Source: Roseomonas sp. CECT 9278
GTDB lineage: Bacteria > Pseudomonadota > Alphaproteobacteria > Acetobacterales > Acetobacteraceae
DNA length: 64,000 nucleotides
Direction of reading: 5' to 3'
Assembly: GCF_918698155.1 (NCBI RefSeq)
Contig: NZ_CAKKLX010000026.1
Coordinates: 1-64,000 of the forward strand
Below, in pieces: positions 16,326 through 24,694 of the stretch. Every line of letters begins with the position of its first letter. Position 1 is the first letter of the stretch. The position numbers were made by a program, and so were the translations under genes. The notes beneath the pieces are model-generated. The model made no database searches and had not been told where the DNA came from. It saw only the letters and a program-made list of their open reading frames with translations.

Positions 16326-18116
16326 TCAGTGATTGTGCCGGCTCTCGCCGCGCGTCTCCAGGATGTTGAGATACAGCGTCGCGGGTTCCAGGCAGCCGCC
16401 GGTGCCGAGGCTGCCGACGGAATTGCGGTAGATCTCCTCCCACGGCGTCTTGTTCAGCAGGTCTGGCGGGGACCACGCAGCCCGGCGGGCGGCGAGTTCC
16501 TCGGCCGGGATCAGCACATCGACCTTGCGCGTGTTGAGGTCGATGCGGATCGGATCGCCATCCTTCAGCAGCGCGAGCCCGCCGCCGACCGCCGCTTCCG
16601 GCGAGACATTCAGGATCGAGGGCGACCCGGACGTGCCCGATTGCCGCCCATCGCCCATGGTCGGCAGCGCGCCGACGCCGCGCCGGATCAGCGCGCCGGG
16701 CGGCTGCATGTTCACCACCTCCGCCGCACCCGGATAGCCGACCGGGCCGCAGTTGCGGATGACCAGCACGGTCTTGTCGTCGATGCCCGAGTTCGGGTCC
16801 TCGATGCGCGCGTGGTAGTCCTCCGGGCCTTCGAAGACGGCGACCTTGCCTTCGAAGACATCGGGCGGGTCCGACAGGAAGCGGGCGCGGAATTCCTTGT
16901 CGATGACGCTGATCTTCATCACCGCATTGTCGAACAGGTTGCCCGACAGCACGACGAAGCCGGCGCGCTCCTTCATCGGCTTGGACAGCGGGCGGATCAC
17001 CTCGGGGTCGGGGGCAGGGACGTTCGCGAGGTTCTCGGCCAACGTCTTGCCGGTGACGGTCATCACGTCGCCATGCAGCAGCCCGGCATCGAGCAATTGC
17101 TTCATCACCGCGGGGATGCCACCGGCGCGGAAGAAGGCCTCGCCCAGGTAGCGCCCGGCCGGCTGGCAATCGACCAGCAGCGGGATGTCCGCACCCACGC
17201 GCTGCCAGTCCTCGACCGTGTGGTCCACGCCCATGTGGCGCGCGACCGCGACCATGTGGACCGGGCAGTTGGACGACGCGCCGATGGCGGAGGCGACCGC
17301 GACGGCGTTCTCGAAGGCCTTCTGCGTCATGATATCGGAGGGGCGCAGGTTCGCTTCCACCATCTCGACGATGCGCCGGCCGGTCTCGTAGGCGATCTGC
17401 CCGCGCTGGCGATACGGGCCGGGGATGGCCGCGCAGCCGGTCAGCGACATCCCGACCGCTTCAGCGAGCGAATTCATCGACAGCGCCGTGCCCATGGTCG
17501 AGCAATGGCCGACCGATGTCGCGCTCGCCGCCACCATCTCGATGAAGGTGTCGTTGTCGATCTCCCCGGCGGCGAGCATCTTGCGCGCCTCCCAAACGAT
17601 GGTGCCGGAGCCCGCCAGGCGCCCCTTCCACCAGCCATCCAGCATCGGCCCGCCGGACAGGCCGATGGCGGGGATGTTGACGGTCGCGGCACCCATCAGC
17701 TGCGCCGGCGTGGTCTTGTCGCAGCCCAGCGTCAGCACAACGCCGTCCATCGGGTAGCCGTGCAGGATCTCGACCAGGGACAGGTATTGCAGGTTGCGAT
17801 CCAGCGCGGCCGTCGGGCGCTTCAGCGTCTCCTGCACCGGATGGATCGGGAATTCGAGCGGCACGCCGCCGGCATCGCGGATGCCCGCCTTCACCCGTTC
17901 GGCCAGCGCGATGTGGTGGCGGTTGCACGGCGCGATGTCGGAGCCCGTCTGCGCGATGCCGATGATCGGCCGGCCCGACTGCAATTCGCCGCGCGTCATG
18001 CCGAAATTCAGCATGCGTTCGATATACAGCGAGGTCATGCCCGGGTCGGTCGGGTCGTTGAACCAGCGCTGGCTGCGCAGACGGAAAGCCCGCTTCGTCT
18101 GGTCGTCCGCCGCCAT
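16326..18116 (-). CDS. IlvD/Edd-family sugar-acid dehydratase
   Basis: 596 residues. Fe-S cysteines are visible in the family positions: [22 protein letters not shown] and GHCSTMGTA. The family comprises dihydroxyacid, 6-phosphogluconate, L-arabonate, D-xylonate and related dehydratases; this length and the motif [20 protein letters not shown] fit the pentonate/hexonate branch rather than IlvD proper. ATG 18116 is chosen over the GTG directly before it because of the AGGGGGA ribosome site. That site lies in the 3' arm of a perfect hairpin (18117-18150), suggesting control of translation. Likely makes a 2-keto-3-deoxy acid for the SDR/FAH pair (inference). Confidence 0.9.
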   Translation of the reverse strand: MAADDQTKRAFRLRSQRWFNDPTDPGMTSLYIERMLNFGMTRGELQSGRPIIGIAQTGSDIAPCNRHHIALAERVKAGIRDAGGVPLEFPIHPVQETLKRPTAALDRNLQYLSLVEILHGYPMDGVVLTLGCDKTTPAQLMGAATVNIPAIGLSGGPMLDGWWKGRLAGSGTIVWEARKMLAAGEIDNDTFIEMVAASATSVGHCSTMGTALSMNSLAEAVGMSLTGCAAIPGPYRQRGQIAYETGRRIVEMVEANLRPSDIMTQKAFENAVAVASAIGASSNCPVHMVAVARHMGVDHTVEDWQRVGADIPLLVDCQPAGRYLGEAFFRAGGIPAVMKQLLDAGLLHGDVMTVTGKTLAENLANVPAPDPEVIRPLSKPMKERAGFVVLSGNLFDNAVMKISVIDKEFRARFLSDPPDVFEGKVAVFEGPEDYHARIEDPNSGIDDKTVLVIRNCGPVGYPGAAEVVNMQPPGALIRRGVGALPTMGDGRQSGTSGSPSILNVSPEAAVGGGLALLKDGDPIRIDLNTRKVDVLIPAEELAARRAAWSPPDLLNKTPWEEIYRNSVGSLGTGGCLEPATLYLNILETRGESRHNH

Positions 18117-18150
18117 CACGCTTCCCCCTGGTTCGATTGGGGGAAGCGTG
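18117..18150 (-). promoter_or_regulatory. Perfect hairpin covering the dehydratase ribosome site
   Basis: A 12-bp perfect inverted repeat (18117-18128 and 18139-18150) with a 10-nt loop directly abuts the ATG of the IlvD/Edd gene. In the minus-strand transcript the 3' arm holds the ribosome-binding site AGGGGGA, so folding would block initiation. As DNA it could also be an operator, and as RNA it could end the upstream 112-residue gene, though no U-run follows. Confidence 0.55.
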
Positions 18151-18177
18151 GGTCGTGCCCGGCGGGGCTGTCAACCG

Positions 18178-18516
18178 TCAGGGATAGTTGATGTCGGTCA
18201 GTTCGCAGGTGTTGATCTGCATGCGGTCGATGTTGCGCCCGCCTTCCAGCACGATGCGGATGTCGTTCATGCACTGGCCGTTCGGCAGGCGCACGATGAA
18301 GGACTGGCCCGGCGGCAGGACGTTCGCGCCCAGATGGTCGCGGCCCCAGTCGCTGGTCGAGGAGGAGTTGGCGTAGATCTCCATGATCGTCTGGTTCGAT
18401 CGGTTGTTCAGCCGGAAGGACGGGTCGGTGGACTGCGCCTGGGCGGCACCGGCGAGGCCGAGGGCGGTGGCGGCGGCAAGCGAGCCGAGGCCGAAGACGG
18501 CGCGACGAGTGGTCAT
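18178..18516 (-). CDS. Secreted hypothetical protein
   Basis: 112 residues with a Tat-like signal (MTTRRAVFGLGSLAAATALG, cleavage after AQA). The mature part is rich in Asn/Ser with motif FRLNNRSNQTIMEIYANSSS, WGRDHLGANVLPPGQSF and two cysteines (GQCMNDIR; NTCELTD) likely to form a disulfide. It looks like a small periplasmic beta-sandwich domain. Not assigned to a named family here. It precedes the IlvD/Edd gene on the same strand. Confidence 0.65.
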   Translation of the reverse strand: MTTRRAVFGLGSLAAATALGLAGAAQAQSTDPSFRLNNRSNQTIMEIYANSSSTSDWGRDHLGANVLPPGQSFIVRLPNGQCMNDIRIVLEGGRNIDRMQINTCELTDINYP

Positions 18517-18626
18517 GTGCGGAATTCCGTGGTGCTTCGCCGGATCGGCGACGCGCCAAGTCTCGGCGCGCCCCGATTACCGGTCCATGAAGCAGTTCAC
18601 GCGCAGCGGGCGCGTCCCGCGGCGCG

Positions 18627-19673
18627 CTATGCGCCCGCGGCTTCTTCCAGGAAGCCCTGGACGGTCGCGAACAGCGTGCCGCGGTTGCGTTCCATCAGCA
18701 GGGTGTGCGTGCCCTCGCCCAGCATCACCAGGCGCTTGCCGGGGCTGTTGGTCAGCAGCGGGAACAGCGCCGCGGCCATGGCGGGCGGCGTGTCGCGGTC
18801 CCATTCGCCGACCACCAGCAACGTGGGTGCGGTCACCTTCGACGGGTCCCACCAGGGCCGGCCGGCCTGGCCGTATTCGCGGCTGTCGAGCAGCACGCCA
18901 TTGGGCGCGCGCAGCACAGGGGGGTTGCGGCGCAGGCCCTCGGGGTCGGTCGCCCAGGTCACGCCGGCCCAGTGTTCGAACCAGCCGGGCGGGATCAGCC
19001 CGGCGCGCTTGGCCTCGGGCACGCCGTCGATCCAGCGGGCGCGGGCCTGCGCCTGCGTGACCGTGCGATAGGCGCCGAGCGTGGCCGGCGTGCCGGCGGC
19101 GGCGGGGCTCGGGCCTTGGCGCAGCCAGGGCGGCGCCACCAGCACCAGGCGTTCGACGGTGGCGGGGCTGTCGGCGGCGAAGCGGCCCATCAGCGTGCTG
19201 CCCCAGGACCAGCCCATGTGGATGATGCGCGGGGTGTTGCGGTGCTGGCGGATGAAGCCGGCCACCGCCGAGATGTCGGCCAGCGCGGTGTCGCCGCGCA
19301 CGATGGGCGCATTGGCCTCGGGCGGCTGGGCCATTTCGGGCGGGCGGGTGCTGCGGCCATAGCCGCGGATGTCCATGCACCACACGTCGAAGCCGCGACC
19401 GGCGATGTAGTCCATCCAGGACAGCCCACCCAGCGGCAAGTCGAAGGCGGTATGCGCCGGATAGGTCGCGCCATGGACGAACAGGAGTGTCCGTTGCGGC
19501 ACGAAGGCGGTCATCGTGCCGGGGCGCTTGTTGCGGACGAATACTTCGATCCCCGGGTCGCCGGCGGGGACCATGTATTCCTCGGTCAGGATCTCGACCG
19601 CCTGGGCCTGCGCCTGCGCGGCGATGATGGGCGCGGCGAGGACAGGGGTCGCGATCAGGGCGCGTCGGTGCAT
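18627..19673 (-). CDS. Secreted alpha/beta hydrolase
   Basis: 348 residues: signal peptide (MHRRALIATPVLAAPIIAAQ, AQA site) followed by an alpha/beta-hydrolase fold. Oxyanion/nucleophile motifs LLFVHGATYP and MGWSWGSTLMG (Ser nucleophile), acid in VVGEWDRDTPP, and His in GEGTHTLLME. ATG 19673 follows GAGG; a far longer open frame upstream is not coding. Substrate unknown; probably an ester or lactone hydrolase in the periplasm. Divergent from the MATE gene with a 78-bp gap. Confidence 0.85.
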   Translation of the reverse strand: MHRRALIATPVLAAPIIAAQAQAQAVEILTEEYMVPAGDPGIEVFVRNKRPGTMTAFVPQRTLLFVHGATYPAHTAFDLPLGGLSWMDYIAGRGFDVWCMDIRGYGRSTRPPEMAQPPEANAPIVRGDTALADISAVAGFIRQHRNTPRIIHMGWSWGSTLMGRFAADSPATVERLVLVAPPWLRQGPSPAAAGTPATLGAYRTVTQAQARARWIDGVPEAKRAGLIPPGWFEHWAGVTWATDPEGLRRNPPVLRAPNGVLLDSREYGQAGRPWWDPSKVTAPTLLVVGEWDRDTPPAMAAALFPLLTNSPGKRLVMLGEGTHTLLMERNRGTLFATVQGFLEEAAGA

Positions 19674-19751
19674 GGCGGCCTCGTGAAATGGTCGGCGGCA
19701 GGATAGCGCGCCCGTTGGCGTCGCGCACCGTCCCGGTCTAGACCGGCGCGC

Positions 19752-21185
19752 ATGGACGCCGGGGGCATGGCGGCGGCGGGGCCTCCCGTGCGCCCGGGAT
19801 GGCGCGCCGAGGCGACGGCCACCCTGCGACTCGCCTTCCCGATCGTGCTGACCAACCTGTCGCAGATGGCGCTCGCGCTGACCGAGACGGTGCTGCTCGG
19901 GCGGCTGGGGACCGAGGCGCTGGCTGCCGGCATGTTGGCGGTCAGCCTGCATTTCGCGCTGCTGGCGCCGGGCTTCGGCCTGGCGCTGGCGGCGGCACCC
20001 CTGCAGGCGCAGGCGCGCGGGGCGGGGCGGCTGCCCGGGGTGGCGGCGCGCGGCTGGGTGCGCGCGGTGCGCCGGGCGACGCGCGCGGCGCTGTGGGCCT
20101 GCGCCATCATGCTGGTGCCGACCTGGGTGCTGCTGTGGGAAGCGGCGGCGGTGCTGCGCGCGCTGGGCCAGGACCCCGCGCTGGCGGCGCTGGCGCAGGA
20201 CTACACCCGCGCGGCGATGTTCGGCATGCCGGGCTTCTGCGGCTTCGTGGTGCTGCGCGGGTTCCTCGCGGCGATGGAGCGGCCGGGCGCTGCGATGTGG
20301 GTCGCCTTCGGCGCCGTCGCGTTGAACCTGCCGCTGGCCTGGCTGCTGATCTTCCCCGCCGGGCTGGGCGTGTTCGGCGCGGGGCTTTCCATCGCCATCG
20401 CCAATCTCGGCATGCTGGGCGCGCTGGTGGTGGTGATCCGCCGCGACCGCGTATTCCGCCGCTTCCGCCTGTTCGGCCGCGTCTGGCGGATGGATGGCGC
20501 GCGGCTGCGCGAGGTGTTCGTCGTCGGCCTGCCGATCGCCGGGGTGATGCTGCTCGAGATCGGGGTCTTCACCGCCGCGGCCTTCGCGATGGGCTGGTTC
20601 GGCACGGTGGCGGTGGCGGCGCATGCCATCGCGATCCAGACGGCGTCGGCCAGCTTCATGGTGCCGATGGGGATCGGCCAGGCGGCCACCGCGCGGGTCG
20701 GCCTGGCGATCGGCGCGGGGGATCCGCGCGGGGCGCAGCGCGCGGGCTGGGTGGCGGTGGCGCTGGGCGCGGGCTTCATGGCGGCGATGGCGCTGGTGCT
20801 GGTGCTGGCGGCCTCGGCGATCGCGCGGGTGTTCCTCGATGCCGGTGATCCGCAATCGGGCGATGTCGCCGCGCTGGGGGCGACGCTGCTGATCATCGCC
20901 GGCGCCTTCCAGCTGGGCGACGGGATCCAGGTGGTGGCCGCCGGCGCGCTGCGCGGGCTGAAGGATACGCGGGTGCCGATGCTGTTCGCAGCCCTGGGCT
21001 ATTGGGGGATCGGGCTGCCCTTCGGCCTGCTGATCGCGCAGGTCGGCGGCGTCGGGCCGCCGGGTGTCTGGATCGGGCTGGGGGTCGGGCTCGCGCTGGT
21101 CGCGGGGATGATGCTGCTGCGCTGGCGGCGGCTGTCGCGCGCCGCCGCCAGCGCGCCGGGGGTCAGTCGCTCTCGGGCGGGATGA
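19752..21185 (+). CDS. MATE-family efflux transporter
   Basis: 477 residues with about 12 membrane segments in two MatE repeats (about 28-190 and 245-410). Motifs PIVLTNLSQMALALTETVLLGRLG and, in the second half, GLPIAGVMLLEIGVFTAAA match NorM/DinF-type Na+ or H+-coupled drug exporters. Its 3' end overlaps the convergent 2-hydroxyacid dehydrogenase gene by 23 bp. Confidence 0.92.
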   Translation: MDAGGMAAAGPPVRPGWRAEATATLRLAFPIVLTNLSQMALALTETVLLGRLGTEALAAGMLAVSLHFALLAPGFGLALAAAPLQAQARGAGRLPGVAARGWVRAVRRATRAALWACAIMLVPTWVLLWEAAAVLRALGQDPALAALAQDYTRAAMFGMPGFCGFVVLRGFLAAMERPGAAMWVAFGAVALNLPLAWLLIFPAGLGVFGAGLSIAIANLGMLGALVVVIRRDRVFRRFRLFGRVWRMDGARLREVFVVGLPIAGVMLLEIGVFTAAAFAMGWFGTVAVAAHAIAIQTASASFMVPMGIGQAATARVGLAIGAGDPRGAQRAGWVAVALGAGFMAAMALVLVLAASAIARVFLDAGDPQSGDVAALGATLLIIAGAFQLGDGIQVVAAGALRGLKDTRVPMLFAALGYWGIGLPFGLLIAQVGGVGPPGVWIGLGVGLALVAGMMLLRWRRLSRAAASAPGVSRSRAG

Positions 21186-22173
21186 CGTTGGTGTTCAGCC
21201 CGTCGACCAGCACGTCGCGCATCGTCTCGGCGGCCTTGAGGCGGATGTCGTCCCAGGCTTCCGGCGTGTGGAAGGCGATGTGCGGGCAGATGATGAGGCG
21301 CCCGGTCAGCCAGTCCTCGCGGTCGCGATAGGCGCGCAGCAGGGACGGGATGTCATTGCCCGGCGGTTCCACCGGGATCACGTCGAGCCCGGCCGCGGCG
21401 ACATGGCCGTCGCGCAGCACGCGCTCCAGCGCATCGATGTCCAGGATCGGCCCGCGCGCGGTGTTGATGACGACGGCATTCTTCGGCAGCAGGCGGAGTT
21501 CGCGTTCGCCCACCAGGTTGCGCGTGGTGCGCGTCAGCGGGCAATGGATGGACAGCACGTCCGCCTGCGCCAGCATCTCGTCCATGGTGCGGGTGCGCGT
21601 GACGCCGATCGCGCGGTCCGCGCCATTGGGCAGCGCGGGATCGTAGAACACCACGCGGTAGCCAAGCGCCTTGGCGCGCAGCGCGGCCGCCGTGCCGATG
21701 CGCCCGAGGCCGAGGATGCCGAAGGTCTGCACCTCCTGCCGGCGCACCGCGGGGCTGCGCATCACGCCCCAGGGGGCGGGGTTCGGGCCGCGCTGGGTGT
21801 CGTGGTACATGGTCAGGCCGCGGCGCAGCGCGAGCGCCATCAGCACCGCGAATTCCGCCACTTCCTGCGTGCCGTAGTCGGGCACGTTGCAGACCTTGAT
21901 GCCGCGCGCGGCCGCCGCGGCGCGGTCCACGCGGTCATAGCCGACGCCCATGCGGATGATGACGCGCAGCTTCGGGAAACGGGCGATCTGGTCGGCCGGC
22001 ACCGCCATCCGCAGCGTCATCAGCGCATCGGCCTGCTGGCACAATTCGTCCGGCAGTTCGGCGAGCGACGTCTTGCAAGGCCCCTGCAGGATCCGCACGG
22101 ACGGTCCCATGATCCGTTCTTCGAGCGAGGTGTCGGGATAGAGCCCCTCGGGCTCGAGCACGGTCAGCGTCAT
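21163..22173 (-). CDS. D-isomer-specific 2-hydroxyacid dehydrogenase
   Basis: 336 residues, NAD(P)-dependent. Nucleotide motif GILGLGRIG, catalytic Arg in NTARGPILD, Glu in GLDVIPVEPP and His in CPHIAFHTPEAWDD are in family order. The N-terminal substrate domain (LRVIIRMGVGYDRVD) resembles the CtBP/phosphoglycerate-dehydrogenase-like branch. Length is normal; no ACT domain. Physiological substrate unknown; it may act in the hydroxy-acid metabolism suggested by the wider neighbourhood. Confidence 0.9.
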   Translation of the reverse strand: MTLTVLEPEGLYPDTSLEERIMGPSVRILQGPCKTSLAELPDELCQQADALMTLRMAVPADQIARFPKLRVIIRMGVGYDRVDRAAAAARGIKVCNVPDYGTQEVAEFAVLMALALRRGLTMYHDTQRGPNPAPWGVMRSPAVRRQEVQTFGILGLGRIGTAAALRAKALGYRVVFYDPALPNGADRAIGVTRTRTMDEMLAQADVLSIHCPLTRTTRNLVGERELRLLPKNAVVINTARGPILDIDALERVLRDGHVAAAGLDVIPVEPPGNDIPSLLRAYRDREDWLTGRLIICPHIAFHTPEAWDDIRLKAAETMRDVLVDGLNTNVIPPESD

Positions 22174-22239
22174 GCGGTTCCTCCGTCGCGTGGCGGCGGA
22201 GGATGCGAGCGCGCCGGCGGCCTTGCAAGGCGGCGCGGG

Positions 22240-22878
22240 TCAGCGCGCGGGGCAGCGCCAGGTGCCGGTGACCGAGATCGATTCGCTCTCGGGCAGGCGG
22301 TTGTGCGGGATCTGCCGCACCAGGGTGGTGGCGCGGAAGCGGCCGCCCAGGCCGTCGGGGTTGATGCTGACGCTGCCGGCCTCGGCGGGGTCTGCTTCGG
22401 CGACCGTGCGTTCCCAGCGGCCTTCGGGTGTGCCGACCCGGATCGTGAAGGCGCGGCCGAGCTGCACCGGCCCTGCGGCCTCCAGCGCGCCGGGGCGCGG
22501 CAGCACATCGAGCAGGAAGCCCGATTGCGGCCCGAAGGGCACCCATTCGGGCGTCAGCCCGGCGGCGACGCCGTCGAAACGCCCGCTGAAATAGACGGAG
22601 TAGCCATGCGCGACATTGGGGGGGTCGCTGCGCGGGACCGACGGATCGCGCCCATCGGGATGGTGCCCGCGCGTCGGCCGCAGGCAGAGATGCGTCGCGT
22701 CGCCCGGATGGGTGAGCACCACGCCGCGCCGCTGCACCTGGCCGGTGATGTCGAAGGCGACGTGCAGGTTGCCGTCGGGTGGCGGCGCCGGCGCGCAGCC
22801 GGACAGCAGCAGCGCGCCGGCGCCCCACCACGCGCACGCCGGGGCGCGGCGCCGCCCCGCCCCGGCGTCCGGGCGCAT
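22240..22878 (-). CDS. Hypothetical lipoprotein
   Basis: 212 residues with a lipobox (GALLLSGC, Cys at about 28) after an Arg-rich lead, so it is probably lipid-anchored in the envelope. The mature domain (LHVAFDITGQVQRRGVVLTHPGD; NVAHGYSVYFSG; SVSINPDGLGGRFRATTLV; ending TGTWRCPAR) is beta-rich and has no recognised family. It overlaps the cyclase gene stop by 1 nt (TGATG) and is therefore likely translated from the same mRNA. Confidence 0.65.
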   Translation of the reverse strand: MRPDAGAGRRRAPACAWWGAGALLLSGCAPAPPPDGNLHVAFDITGQVQRRGVVLTHPGDATHLCLRPTRGHHPDGRDPSVPRSDPPNVAHGYSVYFSGRFDGVAAGLTPEWVPFGPQSGFLLDVLPRPGALEAAGPVQLGRAFTIRVGTPEGRWERTVAEADPAEAGSVSINPDGLGGRFRATTLVRQIPHNRLPESESISVTGTWRCPAR

Positions 22879-23864
22879 CAGAACATCGCCGTCGGCGCCA
22901 CGGTCGAGCCCGACCCGCCCTGCACCTTCAGCGGCTGCATCATGAAGGCGAATTCCTTCTGCGGCCGCCGCGCGAGTTCATCGAGCTTCATGTTCTCGAG
23001 CAGGTGCACCCCATGCACCACCAGCGCGATCTGGTGCACCGGCAGCGACGCGTTCGGCATGGTCTTGGACGGCGCGCATTCCACCGGCCAGTTGTCCGAG
23101 CCCATCAGCATGGGGTTGCGCGCGATGATCCATTCGGCCGCCGCCACGCCGATGCCCGGGCAGGTGCGGACATAGCGCGCATTGTCGCGCCCCCACAGCG
23201 TGCCCCAGCCGGTGTGGATGATGACGGCGTCGCCTTCCTGGATGGTGCTGTTCTGGCGTGTCAGCGCCTGTTCCAGGTCGGCCACCGTGATCTCGTAGTC
23301 ATCCGGCAGCACGGGCACGCCCTTCGCCCCCGCGACGTCGATCAGCAGGCCGCGCGTGAAGATCGTGCCGATGGTGTGCACGCCCATCTCGGTGAAGCCG
23401 GCGCGCGAGCTGATGGAGGGCAGGTTGACGCAGTTGTACACCTCGTCGCCGATCGTCTGGTGCGGGAAGGCATCCAGCTGCGTGCCGACCTGGCCGATCT
23501 CGGTGATGACGATCTCCTCGTTCGACCCGCGGCGATTGGCCTCGGGGTTCATGAAGGTGCGCTTGGTGTGCAGGTCGAAGCGGCGCGTGCCGAAGAAGGG
23601 CATGGTGGGGGCCAGGGTGTGGCCGAGCTCCACGCTCTCGCCGGTGCGGATCAGCCGCGCGGCGGATTGCGCGCGCGCCGGTGTCATCAGGTTCATCGAA
23701 CCGCGCCGGTCGGCGGCACCCCAGCGCGACGGGCAGCGTTGCGCGGCGGCGGGCGGGGACCAGTTCTGCTGCGCCTGGACCGGCGTTGCCGTCAGCCCCA
23801 TATGAGCCCCGCCGCAGGCGAGGCACGCCGCGCCGAACAGGCCGCGGCGCGAGAGCGTCTTCAT
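22878..23864 (-). CDS. Secreted cyclase-family protein (kynurenine-formamidase-like fold)
   Basis: 328 residues: Tat-like signal (MKTLSRRGLFGAACLACGGA, AQA near 32) followed by the PF04199 cyclase fold. The family metal site appears as QVGTQLDAFPHQ with downstream GDAVIIHTGWG and a late EC. The His of the first canonical pair is Gln here (GTQ rather than GTH), as in many secreted members. Likely an amidohydrolase or lactonase in the periplasm; substrate unknown. ATG 23864 is used because only this start yields a signal peptide. Confidence 0.82.
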   Translation of the reverse strand: MKTLSRRGLFGAACLACGGAHMGLTATPVQAQQNWSPPAAAQRCPSRWGAADRRGSMNLMTPARAQSAARLIRTGESVELGHTLAPTMPFFGTRRFDLHTKRTFMNPEANRRGSNEEIVITEIGQVGTQLDAFPHQTIGDEVYNCVNLPSISSRAGFTEMGVHTIGTIFTRGLLIDVAGAKGVPVLPDDYEITVADLEQALTRQNSTIQEGDAVIIHTGWGTLWGRDNARYVRTCPGIGVAAAEWIIARNPMLMGSDNWPVECAPSKTMPNASLPVHQIALVVHGVHLLENMKLDELARRPQKEFAFMMQPLKVQGGSGSTVAPTAMF

Positions 23865-23944
23865 GGCGTTCCATCCCTTGTTATAGTGTTTCGTGGCGAC
23901 GCCCGTCGCCGCGGCAGGATGGCACGGCCCAGGGAGAGAATGCG

Positions 23945-24694
23945 ATGGCGGATCGGAACATTCTCGTGACGGGTGCCGCGAGCGGCATCGGCGCCGCGTG
24001 CTGCCGCGCGCTGGCCGCACCCGGGGTCGCGATCGCGGTGCACACGCGCGGCAACCGGGAGGGTTCCGCGCGGACCGCCGCCGCGGTGCGCGAACGCGGC
24101 GGCGAGGCCTTCGAGATCTTCTGCGACCTGGCCGAAGCCGGCGCGCCGGAACGCGCGGTGGCGGAAGCCGCCGGCTTGCTGGGCGGGCTCGATGTCGTGG
24201 TGTCGAATGCGGGCTTCGCCGACCGCACGCCGGTCGCCACGCTGACCGACGCGGCCTTCGCGAAAAGCCACGACGCCATCGCGCTGGCCTTCCTGCGGAT
24301 CGCGCGCGTGGCGGGGCCGATCCTGCGGCAGGGGCGCGACCCGCGGTTGATCGCGGTGTCCTCCTTCGTGGCGCACCTGTTCCGCAACGACGTGACGGTC
24401 TTCCCAGCGTCGGCGGCGGCGAAGGCGGCGACCGAGGCGCTGGTCAAGGCGCTGGCGCTGGAATGGGCACCGGAGGTCACGGTGAATGCGGTGGCGCCGG
24501 GCTATACGCGCAAGGATCCGGGGGCGCATGCGGCGCTCGATGCGGCGCAATGGGATGCGATCGCGGCGCGCATCCCGATGAAGCGGCTGGGCACGCCCGA
24601 TGACGTGGCGGCGGTGGTGGCCTTCCTGGCCTCGCCGGGCGCGGCGTACGTGACGGGGCAGGTGATCCATGCCAGCGGCGGCGTGGTGATCTGA
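23945..24694 (+). CDS. SDR-family protein with altered active site
   Basis: 249 residues with a normal SDR nucleotide motif (TGAASGIG, 9-16) and NAG at 88-90. The catalytic Lys is K160, but the residue four before it, normally Tyr, is Ser156 (FPASAAAKAAT); the nearest aromatic is F153. The C-terminus (RLGTPDDVAAVVAFLASPGAAYVTGQ) is standard. AGGGAGAGAATGCG-ATG gives a clear start. The protein may be a dehydrogenase with unusual chemistry or a non-catalytic binder. It overlaps the WD40-cytochrome gene by 1 nt. Confidence 0.82.
   Translation: MADRNILVTGAASGIGAACCRALAAPGVAIAVHTRGNREGSARTAAAVRERGGEAFEIFCDLAEAGAPERAVAEAAGLLGGLDVVVSNAGFADRTPVATLTDAAFAKSHDAIALAFLRIARVAGPILRQGRDPRLIAVSSFVAHLFRNDVTVFPASAAAKAATEALVKALALEWAPEVTVNAVAPGYTRKDPGAHAALDAAQWDAIAARIPMKRLGTPDDVAAVVAFLASPGAAYVTGQVIHASGGVVI

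Noticed and set aside
19674..20855. N-terminal extension that would fuse the alpha/beta hydrolase to a long upstream region
   Set aside because: The extension is antisense to the MATE gene and has no known domain; a signal peptide starts at 19673.
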